A DNA stretch of 64,000 bases from Blastopirellula marina. GTDB taxonomy: Bacteria > Planctomycetota > Planctomycetia > Pirellulales > Pirellulaceae. The notes beneath the pieces were generated by a model that made no database searches, was not told the DNA's origin, and saw nothing but the letters and a program-made list of their open reading frames with translations. The stretch spans positions 343,928 through 407,927 of the forward strand of contig NZ_PUIA01000074.1 in the NCBI RefSeq assembly GCF_002967715.1, given 5' to 3'. Positions 52,567-62,600 of the stretch are shown here, piece by piece (positions within the stretch are counted from its first letter, which is position 1; every line of letters starts with the position of its first letter). Position numbers and translations under genes: made by a program.

Positions 52567-52602
52567 AAAAAAGGCGAAGCAACCAATTCGGTCGCTTCGC
52601 CC
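52567..52602 (-). terminator. rho-independent terminator of the HNH gene
   Basis: On the minus strand the sequence GGCGAAGCGACC...GGTTGCTTCGCC forms a long near-perfect stem ending in six T residues. It begins 6 bp after the HNH stop codon. It isolates the HNH gene from the cas3 operon although both lie on the same strand. Confidence 0.85.
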
Positions 52603-52608
52603 ATAGCG

Positions 52609-52917
52609 TTAACTGGCACATCGCCAGTGCGGATAATCATCGCCCTTCGAGCGATTATTCGACCAGTGCAGCGGCTGCAGGTTGCTTAACTCGTCACCTC
52701 CGCCCCGAGACACGGGTTTTATATGATCAATTTCCCATCCATATATACCTAGCGTTCCATACTGATCCCATTTTATTTTGGATCCGCACTTATCAGACCG
52801 CCAAATGCGAGGATCGTGACCAGCTATTATATCGCCTTTACGCCACACAGCCGCCTTCTCGGCTTCGCTCCAGCTTCCTCCATCTCCTCGACTTCCACGC
52901 GACCTCGATTTAGACAT
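52609..52917 (-). CDS. small HNH endonuclease
   Basis: A 102-residue HNH-family nuclease. The core is YGWEIDHIKPVSRGGGDELSNLQPLHWSNNRSKGD: Asp64-His65, Asn79 and the terminal NNRSKGD segment make the beta-beta-alpha metal fold. The single CG pair at 44 and the late Cys100 do not form the four-Cys zinc site found in many HNH enzymes. The start at 52917 has GGAG six bases upstream. It lies between the two divergent cas arms, upstream of cas3, with its own terminator, so it is a separate transcription unit. HNH nucleases are not a standard I-G component; it may be a stand-alone defence or mobile-element nuclease. Confidence 0.85.
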   Translation of the reverse strand: MSKSRSRGSRGDGGSWSEAEKAAVWRKGDIIAGHDPRIWRSDKCGSKIKWDQYGTLGIYGWEIDHIKPVSRGGGDELSNLQPLHWSNNRSKGDDYPHWRCAS

Positions 52918-53036
52918 AGCAATCTCCAAGCCAGTTCCGATTGACAGCCTGAAGATAACGCGCGATCATATAAATCGTCGGAACTGGCGTCTGATTGGCG
53001 TTATCCGGCATAACATGGGCCAACCATCGCCTCAGA

Positions 53037-53080
53037 CCTTCGAAATCAAGGGCGGTGAGTTGGCTTTTTCAGTTCGAAGG
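53037..53080. repeat. 8-bp inverted repeat between HNH gene and solitary CRISPR repeat
   Basis: CCTTCGAA (53037-53044) and TTCGAAGG (53073-53080) are perfect inverted copies 28 bp apart. They lie in the region upstream of both the HNH gene (minus) and the solitary-repeat RNA unit (plus), a sensible place for a shared operator or an RNA stem. A 25-codon GTG frame (53055-53132) runs through it. Confidence 0.4.
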
Positions 53081-53152
53081 CAATATTAACGCTAGACTTC
53101 CTGTAAGTCAAATGCTAATTCAATTAATCTGAAGTCATCGTATTTGGCGAAC

Positions 53153-53299
53153 CTCCCCGCGTTCATTGAAACGCGGCTCCATTGAAGCAGATTTATTGTC
53201 TTGGCCTTTGAGTTCGGCAAACTCGATTCCGTGCCTAGGGCACGGCCCCGCTTGAGACAAGAAGACGCTGGCTGAGAGCAGTTCAGCGTCTTCTTTTTT
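53153..53299 (+). ncRNA. solitary CRISPR-repeat guide-like RNA unit (CreA/CreR-like candidate)
   Basis: Compact unit: (1) 53153-53188, a copy of the array repeat with 33/36 identity, keeping the CCGCGT/ACGCGG stem and the 3' ATTGAAGC handle; (2) 53189-53224, a 36-nt segment, the same length as array spacers; (3) 53225-53258, a hairpin CCGTGCC-TAG-GGCACGG in the place of a second repeat, flanked by TT before and CCCC...TTGA after, so possibly a strongly degenerated repeat; (4) 53259-53299, an intrinsic terminator. This order matches the cas-associated guide RNAs CreA/CreR of other type I systems, which use a partly matching spacer to steer Cascade to a promoter. Function here is inference. Confidence 0.6.
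53259..53299 (+). terminator. strong rho-independent terminator of the guide-like RNA
   Basis: A 12-bp perfect stem, AAGAAGACGCTG (53259-53270) with CAGCGTCTTCTT (53284-53295), 13-nt loop, and six T residues at 53294-53299. It directly abuts the degenerate hairpin of the solitary-repeat unit. No protein gene ends nearby on the plus strand, so it must terminate a non-coding transcript. Confidence 0.88.
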
Positions 53300-54003
<704 letters not shown>

Positions 54004-54017
54004 CGAAGGAGTCTGCC

Positions 54018-55796
54018 ATGATTCGAGCGGAAGAAGAAGCGCTGATGCCGGCGCGGACGATCAACGAGTACGTGTATTGCCCGCGTCTTTTTTATTACGA
54101 ACATGTTGAGGGAATTTTCGTCCACAACCTGGAAACGATCGAAGGGAGCCAGGTTCATAGCCGTGTTGATAACAAGGAGGACGAACTTCCTCCGGCTAAT
54201 GAGCTCCTCGAAACGGATCGCCCGGCCAAGCTGCGCAGTGTGACCCTTTCCAGCGATAAGTATGGCATCATCGCCAAGCTTGACCTGCTGGAAACGGATG
54301 GCTCGACGGTCACGCCGGTCGACTACAAGCGGGGCGAACCCTGCAAAGCAGACGATGGCTCGCTCGATGCCTGGCCGGCCGACAGGGCCCAACTAGCCGT
54401 TCAAGCGTTAATCCTGCGCGATAACGGCTACGTTTGCGAAGAAGCGATTGTTTACTATGCCAAAACCAAGCAGCGCGTACGGTTCGCGATCGACGATAAG
54501 TTAGTGGCCGATACGCTGAAGGCGATCGACTCGGCCCGCGAGCTTTCATCAGGCAGCGTGATTCCGCCACCCCTGGAAGATAGCCCCAAATGCCCTCGAT
54601 GTTCGCTGGTAGGAGTTTGTTTGCCCGACGAAACCCGCCGCGTGACCTCGAACCGCTCGCAAATTACTTCCTCGCAATTAACCCTTTTCGAGCTAGATGC
54701 GCCGAAAACGGCCGACCTGGGCGAGGGATCGCCCGTCGAAGAATTGCGTCGGTTGGTGCCATCTCGGGATGACCTGCGTCCCCTCTATTTAAACCAGCCT
54801 GGCTTGTACGTCGGGTGCTCAGGCAAAGTATTGCAGGTCAAGGACAAGAAGAAAGTGATTCAACAGGTTCGCCTGGGCGAGATCTGCCAGGTGAATTTGT
54901 TTGGCTCGATTCAACTGACGACCCAGGCCGTCCAGGCGATTTGCCAGGCCGAGATTCCGATCGCGTATTTCTCGATGGGTGGTTGGTTTTACGGTGTTAC
55001 GCACGGGCTGGGGGTGAAGAACATTTACCTTCGCCGCGAGCAATTTCGCTGGGCAGATGCCCCGTCTTTCTGTTTAAATCTGGCCAGGGCACTGGTGGCC
55101 GGCAAGATCAAGAACCAAAGAACCATGTTGCAGCGGAACCATGTCGAACCGCCTAAGGTTGCCCTCGCGCATATGAAGTGCATGCAGGAAGACGCCGAGA
55201 AAGCGACTTCGCTGGAATCACTGTTGGGCATTGAAGGCAACGCGGCACGCGTTTACTTCCAGAATTTTCAAGGGATGATCAAGATCGACGATGGCGAAGC
55301 GGACGCGGAAGATGCCAAGGCGTTTCGCTTTCACTTCGAGACCCGCAACCGACGTCCTCCCCGCGATCCGATCAATGCCCTGTTGAGCCTGGCCTATAGC
55401 ATTCTGGCCAAAGACTTGACGATCATCTGCCACACGGTGGGCTTCGATCCGTATCTTGGTTTCTATCATCAACCACGCTACGGACGCGCCCCATTGGCAC
55501 TCGACCTGATGGAACCATTCCGAGCGCTGATCGCCGACTCGGCGGTCCTCAGCGCGATCAACACCAAAATGATTCAGCCCAACCACTTCATCCGCGCCGG
55601 CAACGCCGTTGCCTTAACGCCCGATGGCCGCAAGGCATTTTTCAGAGCGTACGAACAACGCATGGACACGCTGGTCACGCACCCGCTATTCGGCTACCGC
55701 GTTAACTATCGCCGAATCCTGGAAATTCAATGCCGCTTGCTGGCCCGGGTATTAACAGGCGAGATCAGCAACTACCCGGTTTTTGTGACACGCTAA
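54018..55796 (+). CDS. cas4-cas1: Cas4-Cas1 fusion protein
   Basis: A 592-residue natural fusion, typical of subtype I-G. Cas4 part (1-about 215): Cys21 (YVYCPRLFYYEHVEG), Asp89 in IAKLDLLETDG, Lys104 in VDYKRG, and the cluster CPRCSLVGVC (Cys192, Cys195, Cys201), giving the four-Cys iron-sulfur site and the RecB-type nuclease. Cas1 part (about 250-592): LYVGCSGKVLQV, IPIAYFSMGGWFYG, catalytic Glu406 (LLGIEGNAARVYF), His484 (GFYHQPRYGR) and the acidic DLMEPFR (Asp496/Glu499). It trims prespacers, checks PAM and integrates them at the leader. ATG 54018 has GAAGGAG at 54004-54010. The array leader begins right after its stop. Confidence 0.95.
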   Translation: MIRAEEEALMPARTINEYVYCPRLFYYEHVEGIFVHNLETIEGSQVHSRVDNKEDELPPANELLETDRPAKLRSVTLSSDKYGIIAKLDLLETDGSTVTPVDYKRGEPCKADDGSLDAWPADRAQLAVQALILRDNGYVCEEAIVYYAKTKQRVRFAIDDKLVADTLKAIDSARELSSGSVIPPPLEDSPKCPRCSLVGVCLPDETRRVTSNRSQITSSQLTLFELDAPKTADLGEGSPVEELRRLVPSRDDLRPLYLNQPGLYVGCSGKVLQVKDKKKVIQQVRLGEICQVNLFGSIQLTTQAVQAICQAEIPIAYFSMGGWFYGVTHGLGVKNIYLRREQFRWADAPSFCLNLARALVAGKIKNQRTMLQRNHVEPPKVALAHMKCMQEDAEKATSLESLLGIEGNAARVYFQNFQGMIKIDDGEADAEDAKAFRFHFETRNRRPPRDPINALLSLAYSILAKDLTIICHTVGFDPYLGFYHQPRYGRAPLALDLMEPFRALIADSAVLSAINTKMIQPNHFIRAGNAVALTPDGRKAFFRAYEQRMDTLVTHPLFGYRVNYRRILEIQCRLLARVLTGEISNYPVFVTR

Positions 55797-56086
55797 ATCG
55801 ATTTTCCAGAACAGAAACAACGTCTCAGGCTATCGCTTGCCAAGTGCAGATCGGGACGATAAATAGTAGTTACAAGTTCAATTCGGGGAAACAACTTGCC
55901 AAACCCTCCGCGAGCAGCAAGGCAACGTCAAAACCCCAGGCACCGCTCGCACGCGACTAAACAATTGCATTGACTGAACTTACGAGGAGACCATGTTTCC
56001 ACTAGGCTGGCCCAAACAGCTCACAACGCACGCCCCTCGCAAAGTGCGATATAAGTTGATAAATTTCAACAACTTAGAAGAGCGTT
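55797..56086 (+). promoter_or_regulatory. CRISPR leader
   Basis: The 290 bp between the cas4-cas1 stop and the first repeat. The A/T-rich last 45 bp include TATAAG and an inverted repeat AAGTTG (56053-56058) / CAACTT (56070-56075) ending 11 bp before repeat 1. Orientation follows from the repeat's 3' ATTGAAGC handle and from decay of the last repeat at the far end. A 36-codon frame (55993-56103) with GAGGAG just upstream reads into repeat 1. Confidence 0.7.
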
Positions 56087-59000
56087 CTTTCCGCGTTCAT
56101 TGAGACGCGGCTCCATTGAAGCCGGCCCAGGACCGGCTTTTCGACAACGCACACGACTTCTTTCCGCGTTCATTGAGACGCGGCTCCATTGAAGCTTTCC
56201 GGCCTCGCCGCCCTCACCTTCACCTTCGCCCTCCTTTCCGCGTTCATTGAGACGCGGCTCCATTGAAGCTCGAAGAATTCAACAACGCCAACCGCCTCGG
56301 TTGGTTCCCTTTCCGCGTTCATTGAGACGCGGCTCCATTGAAGCTTGCACATCCAGTGGGGTGTGAAATCGTCGTTGATCCTTTCCGCGTTCATTGAGAC
56401 GCGGCTCCATTGAAGCACTTCGTGTTCGCTCATTTGGTCTGGTCCTTAGAAGCTTTCCGCGTTCATTGAGACGCGGCTCCATTGAAGCCAGACCGACGCA
56501 CGCGAACCACTGAACGCCAGATTCGCTTTCCGCGTTCATTGAGACGCGGCTCCATTGAAGCACGAGGTCATCACGCGATGGCATCGCTTGAGTCATCTTT
56601 CCGCGTTCATTGAGACGCGGCTCCATTGAAGCCTTGGAAGCTTTGCCCACGTCGTCGACTTGTGGCCACTTTCCGCGTTCATTGAGACGCGGCTCCATTG
56701 AAGCAGTTCATGCAAGAGGTTTACCCTTCGTGGCTGACTACTTTCCGCGTTCATTGAGACGCGGCTCCATTGAAGCACCAACTGGCCAGTGAGTACCTTT
56801 CTACGCCAGCCGACTTTCCGCGTTCATTGAGACGCGGCTCCATTGAAGCTACCGAGAACACTTTCAACATGGCGTTCGCATGTTGACTTTCCGCGTTCAT
56901 TGAGACGCGGCTCCATTGAAGCGAAGGCTCTGAAGATGAAGCCATCGCCTACGCCATTCCTTTCCGCGTTCATTGAGACGCGGCTCCATTGAAGCTACTC
57001 CCACGTCACGGTAAAGTCTCGGACGCTTGACCCGACCCCTTTCCGCGTTCATTGAGACGCGGCTCCATTGAAGCCTTAATCAAGCTAATGAAACCAACAT
57101 AATCTTATCCCTTTCCGCGTTCATTGAGACGCGGCTCCATTGAAGCAATAGTACCTTGAACCACATGTGGCTGAAGGAACTCGTCTTTCCGCGTTCATTG
57201 AGACGCGGCTCCATTGAAGCACTCGAAACGCACTCTGATGCGTCCTTTCCCCATCGCCTTTCCGCGTTCATTGAGACGCGGCTCCATTGAAGCTCGCAGA
57301 TTGCGATGTCAACAAGTTTTGGTCTGCTTTCTTTCCGCGTTCATTGAGACGCGGCTCCATTGAAGCAGTCTCAAACCAGTAATCGACCAGTGCGTCGAGG
57401 ATGGCCTTTCCGCGTTCATTGAGACGCGGCTCCATTGAAGCTGGGTGAATGGCGGGATGGTGTTTGCTGGGGAATATCTTTCCGCGTTCATTGAGACGCG
57501 GCTCCATTGAAGCTCCAGGAAATCCTTGGCGATTGCGCCCCAGCCGTGGCTTTCCGCGTTCATTGAGACGCGGCTCCATTGAAGCGTCCACGATTCCGGG
57601 AAGCCCATAAACCACGCTGCATGGCTTTCCGCGTTCATTGAGACGCGGCTCCATTGAAGCGCGGATCACGATGGTTGTCTTGGTGTTTGGGGGGAGAGCT
57701 TTCCGCGTTCATTGAGACGCGGCTCCATTGAAGCTCGTTAATCCGCTGGCGTCAATGGTTGGGGTTCCAGCCTTTCCGCGTTCATTGAGACGCGGCTCCA
57801 TTGAAGCGAGATTACCGCACTCGGAAAGATGGGTCAACAATCTCCTTTCCGCGTTCATTGAGACGCGGCTCCATTGAAGCGTGGCTTGGCCTTAGGTGGT
57901 GCGGACTTAGCCGCTGGCTTTCCGCGTTCATTGAGACGCGGCTCCATTGAAGCATCCTTAAAACGGAACTAATTCCGCCTCCAAGAGTTCCTTTCCGCGT
58001 TCATTGAGACGCGGCTCCATTGAAGCTTCATATAGCGAGAAACACAATGGCCCTGACAACCGACTTTCCGCGTTCATTGAGACGCGGCTCCATTGAAGCG
58101 TTCAGCTTTCTCTTTTGCCCATTCTTGCCGGTAGACTTTCCGCGTTCATTGAGACGCGGCTCCATTGAAGCAAGACTGTGGCCGATGTGCTAGACCAGGT
58201 CGAGCACTTTCCGCGTTCATTGAGACGCGGCTCCATTGAAGCCAGCATAGCTCACTCTGGCGCGGAAGAGTTGGGAATCGCTTTCCGCGTTCATTGAGAC
58301 GCGGCTCCATTGAAGCTCGATATAGCGACATACCGACGAGTAAGATTTTTTCTTTCCGCGTTCATTGAGACGCGGCTCCATTGAAGCCACCATTAGCAAC
58401 CTCAATATTAACCCCCATCTCATTCTTTCCGCGTTCATTGAGACGCGGCTCCATTGAAGCAATATTAGGTCTGTTAATCGTGCAGGTACTTACCAACTTT
58501 CCGCGTTCATTGAGACGCGGCTCCATTGAAGCCAAACTTTCAACCGGATACACCTTAGAGCCACTTGCCTTTCCGCGTTCATTGAGACGCGGCTCCATTG
58601 AAGCAACTCGGCAAAGATGGCTTGCTGGTGATGATTCACGCTTTCCGCGTTCATTGAGACGCGGCTCCATTGAAGCCGGTCTCGTGGCACGACGCCGGCC
58701 AATACGACGCGGCTCTTTCCGCGTTCATTGAGACGCGGCTCCATTGAAGCCAGCAACGCGGCCAGGTTGCCGAACTTCGTATCTTTGCTTTCCGCGTTCA
58801 TTGAGACGCGGCTCCATTGAAGCGCCTGCGTGCTGCGAGAAGGGTTCGACCTGGCGTTGACCTTTCCGCGTTCATTGAGACGCGGCTCCATTGAAGCCGG
58901 GTCCGCCACTTGAACGGACAGGGAATTCACGTCCCTTTCCGCGTTCATTGAGACGCGGCTCCATTGAAGCAATGCTTCTCGCTTCATGCTTCCTGCCTTA

Positions 59001-59549
59001 AATAGTCTTTCCGCGTTCATTGAGACGCGGCTCCATTGAAGCGTCGTTGACCAAGTCACCAATAACGCGAGCGTCATCTTTCCGCGTTCATTGAGACGCG
59101 GCTCCATTGAAGCATCAATACGATTGCGTCCGTTTGGGAAGATGCCACCCTTTCCGCGTTCATTGAGACGCGGCTCCATTGAAGCTGGAATGTAGCCACA
59201 CCAGAGCCTAAGCCGGTTGCCTCTTTCCGCGTTCATTGAGACGCGGCTCCATTGAAGCAGGTATTTGGTCCAGTTAGTCATGGGCTACGACCTCCTTTCC
59301 GCGTTCATTGAGACGCGGCTCCATTGAAGCGCATGAGGCGTTGGGACAACTTCGACGGCTTACCGAGCTTTCCGCGTTCATTGAGACGCGGCTCCATTGA
59401 AGCTGAGATCATTGCGGAGAAAGCTGGCATAACGGTTCAGGCTTTCCGCGTTCATTGAGACGCGGCTCCATTGAAGCAAGGCGAAGCATCTGGGTATCCC
59501 TTACATGAAGCGACTTTCCGCGTTCACTGAAACGCGGCTCCATTGAAGC
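56087..59549 (+). CRISPR. type I-G CRISPR array, 48 repeats / 47 spacers
   Basis: The 36-bp repeat (CTTTCCGCGT...ATTGAAGC) has a perfect 6-bp stem CCGCGT/ACGCGG around an 8-nt loop and ends in ATTGAAGC, the 8-nt handle form of type I crRNAs. My by-eye count gives 48 repeats starting at 56087, 56160, 56234 ... 59442, 59514. Forty-seven spacers are mostly 35-39 bp, with one of 43 bp at 56996-57038. All repeats look identical except the last (59514-59549), which has T14 to C and G18 to A, consistent with the leader-distal end. Transcription is rightward from the leader next to cas4-cas1. Open frames inside the array are artefacts of the repeated sequence. Confidence 0.97.
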
Positions 59550-59678
59550 GGGGTTTGAGGTCGCAGATCTCTCATTCCAGGGAGGTTTGGGGGCGATCGT
59601 TTCCGGATGTATGGGTAAACAGTATATTGAGCCCTGATGGTAAGGGTTTCTCGGAGTCTTTCGTTGCAGGGAAGTCAC

Positions 59679-62600
59679 ATGAGCCTCGTGGTGCAAGTCA
59701 TCATGTTCTTCGGTAAGTCGGTTCGCGAGCGAGGTTCCGAGTACGCGGCAGCGGGGCGAGTTCATGTGGTAAATTCCGAAGATTCCTGGGCTTCTTTTGA
59801 AGTGGAAGGTTCGGATTTCGAGCCGTATACGGTGCTGCTTGATTGGGAAAATGGCCTTCGCAACGGCATGGAATGCAATTGCCCTCATTATGATCGGGGC
59901 AACTTCTGTAAGCATCTGTGGGCCGCCATCCTTGTCGCTGATCGCCTTGGGTTGGCGAATAACTCACAAGGCTCGAAAAAGCGAGACAGTCATTCCGTAA
60001 AAACTCTATCGTGGAAGAGTCAACTCGGTCGTGCCGCGCGTCCTTCACACTCACACCATCTCTCCAGGTCGGCAACGCCTGCGAATTTGCGGCCCCGACA
60101 ATTACTGTTTTGTCTCGAGCCTCAAATCGCGTCGCACGCTCTAATTGTCGCGCTTTACCAGCAAGAGAAACGGGATAATGGATCGTGGGGAGAGGCCACC
60201 CGATATCAAATGGACGACCCCACTTTCGCCAGCGTTGCCGGCCCAGACGACCTCCGTCTGCTTGGGTTGTTGAATGCCAATCTGGACCTGACCGAAATGG
60301 ATGACCTGGATGAAGATTGGAATGAATTCGACGCCTCCACGCAAATTGAGCTAAAACCGGAACTATATGAGTTTGTTTTGCCGATGCTGGCCGATACGCA
60401 TCGGTTTTTCTACATGCCACGATACGGTTCATGGGAAGACGCACGCCCCATTGGCTGGGATACTAACACCGCGTGGTCATTTCAACTGAGCGCCCAGTGT
60501 ATCGATTCTGAAAAAGCTTGGGAAATCACCGGCAGACTAACATCCGGTCGTCAGATTCGCCCGCTCTCGGATTGCGTTCGTTACTACCCGACCGGGTTGA
60601 TCTTGATGGATGACCAGCTTGCCCGCTTCGACTTGCCGACCGATCGTCGCTGGCTGGAACTGCTTAGTCGTCAGGGTTCGTTGCTCGTTCCTTACCAGGA
60701 CCAAGCCGCGTTGATCGAGGAACTGTGGCACCATGGATCGCCAGGCAAGATCCTTGGCGACGAGCGGCTAAACTTGACTTCTGTGGAGGGTCACCCTCGC
60801 GGAAGACTAGTTGTTCAAGCCAGACAGGGCGACACAACGCGTCGATACCGAAACGGTTCCGACCCGGTATTGTTTGCCGACGTCTCCTTTCTCTACCAAC
60901 AGCACGAAGCCGGGCTCGACAGCACTCAACGTATTTGGCCTGATGCCGAGTCGCTGCAAGTGATCCGCGCCAATGAAACCGAGGAAGCTCGTCTGCTCGA
61001 TCGGTTGCATCAGTTGGGCATGAATCCTTTGAGGGCAACGTATCTCGGCTCAACCTCTCCCGGGCGTCACGTTTTTCCGGCAGGTAGCTTCGATCGAATT
61101 ACCGCCCAACTGATCGAAGAGGACTGGGAAGTGCATGCCGAAGGCGTGCCGATCCGCAAGAGCAGCGGGCTCTCGCTGAACGTGCGCTCGAAGGTCGATT
61201 GGTTCGAGTTGGAAGGCGAAGCAGATTTCGACGGCCAGGTTGTTTCGCTGCCAGAACTGCTGAAGGCGCTGAAGAATGGGGAACGCTATATTCGTCTAGG
61301 TGACGGCACGCAAGGTATGCTGCCCGAACAATGGCTAGTAACACTCGGCGTGGTTACCGGGTTCGCCCAACGATCCGAGGAGGACGGGCTTCGCTTTCAA
61401 CCGAGCCAGGCATTGTTGCTCGATTCGATGCTATCGGCGGCTGGCCAAGAGGCGTCATTGAAAGTCGACCGAAAGTTTTCCGCCATTCGCAAGAAGCTAC
61501 AGTCATTCGACGGCATAAAGCCTGCCAAGCCGCCGCAATTATTTCAGGGGAACCTGCGCAAGTATCAGCAAGAAGGGTTAGGGTGGCTCAATTTTCTGGA
61601 GAAGTTCAGCTTTGGCGGATGTCTGGCCGACGATATGGGCCTCGGCAAGACGGTCCAGGTTTTGGCACTGCTGGCAGCACGCAAGCGACGGTCATCCAAG
61701 AACAAGGAGAAACGCCCATCGTTGGTCGTCGCGCCCAACAGTGTCGTTCATAATTGGAAACTGGAGGCCGAGCGATTCGCTCCGCGCTTGAACGTAGCGG
61801 TCTACGCAGGGACCGATCGCAAAAAGAGACATCCCGAACTCGATCCGTTCGACCTGGTACTGACAACCTACGGAACCATGCGAAAAGATATCGAACGCTT
61901 GAGTCAGATCGGTTGGGATTATGCGATTTTGGACGAAGCTCAGGCAATCAAGAACAACGCTTCGCAAACCGCCAAAGCAAGTCGACTGCTCAATGCCCGG
62001 CATCGATTGGCCCTTTCTGGCACTCCGATCGAGAATCATTTGGGCGAACTCTGGTCGCTGATGGAGTTCCTCAACCCAGGACTGCTGGGAACGAGTACCC
62101 ATTTCAAGGACTTGACCGGCAAAGGATCGGAAATCGACCAGCGGCAGGTCGATGTTCTTCGCCAAGGCCTGGCTCCCTTTTTGTTGCGACGAACGAAAGC
62201 TCAAGTGGTTCCGCAACTTCCCCAGAAGACCGAGCAGCGGCTCTACTGCGATCTGCCTCCCTCGCAGCAGAAGCAATACGACCAGCTACGCGATCATTAC
62301 CGGGCCACTTTGAAGCAGAAGATTGCCCGGTCAGGCTTGGCCAAAACCAAAATCCATGTCTTGGAGGCACTACTGCGTCTGCGGCAAGCGGCCTGTCACC
62401 CTGGATTGATCGATCCTGCCCATAGCGGCAAGCCATCGGCCAAGCTGAACCTACTTCTGGAACAAATTGATGAAGTCGTTTCAGAAGGTCACAAAGCGCT
62501 CGTCTTTTCACAGTTCACCAAAATGCTGGCGATCGTAAAGCAGCGCCTCGACGATGCCAAGATTTCGTATGAATACCTGGACGGGAAAACAAAAGATCGT

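Noticed and set aside
56066..59281. Many open frames on both strands inside the array (repeating MEPRLNERGK / MNAERxx / FPRSLRRGSIEA peptides)
   Set aside because: They are translations of the CRISPR repeat and spacers, with no independent coding evidence.
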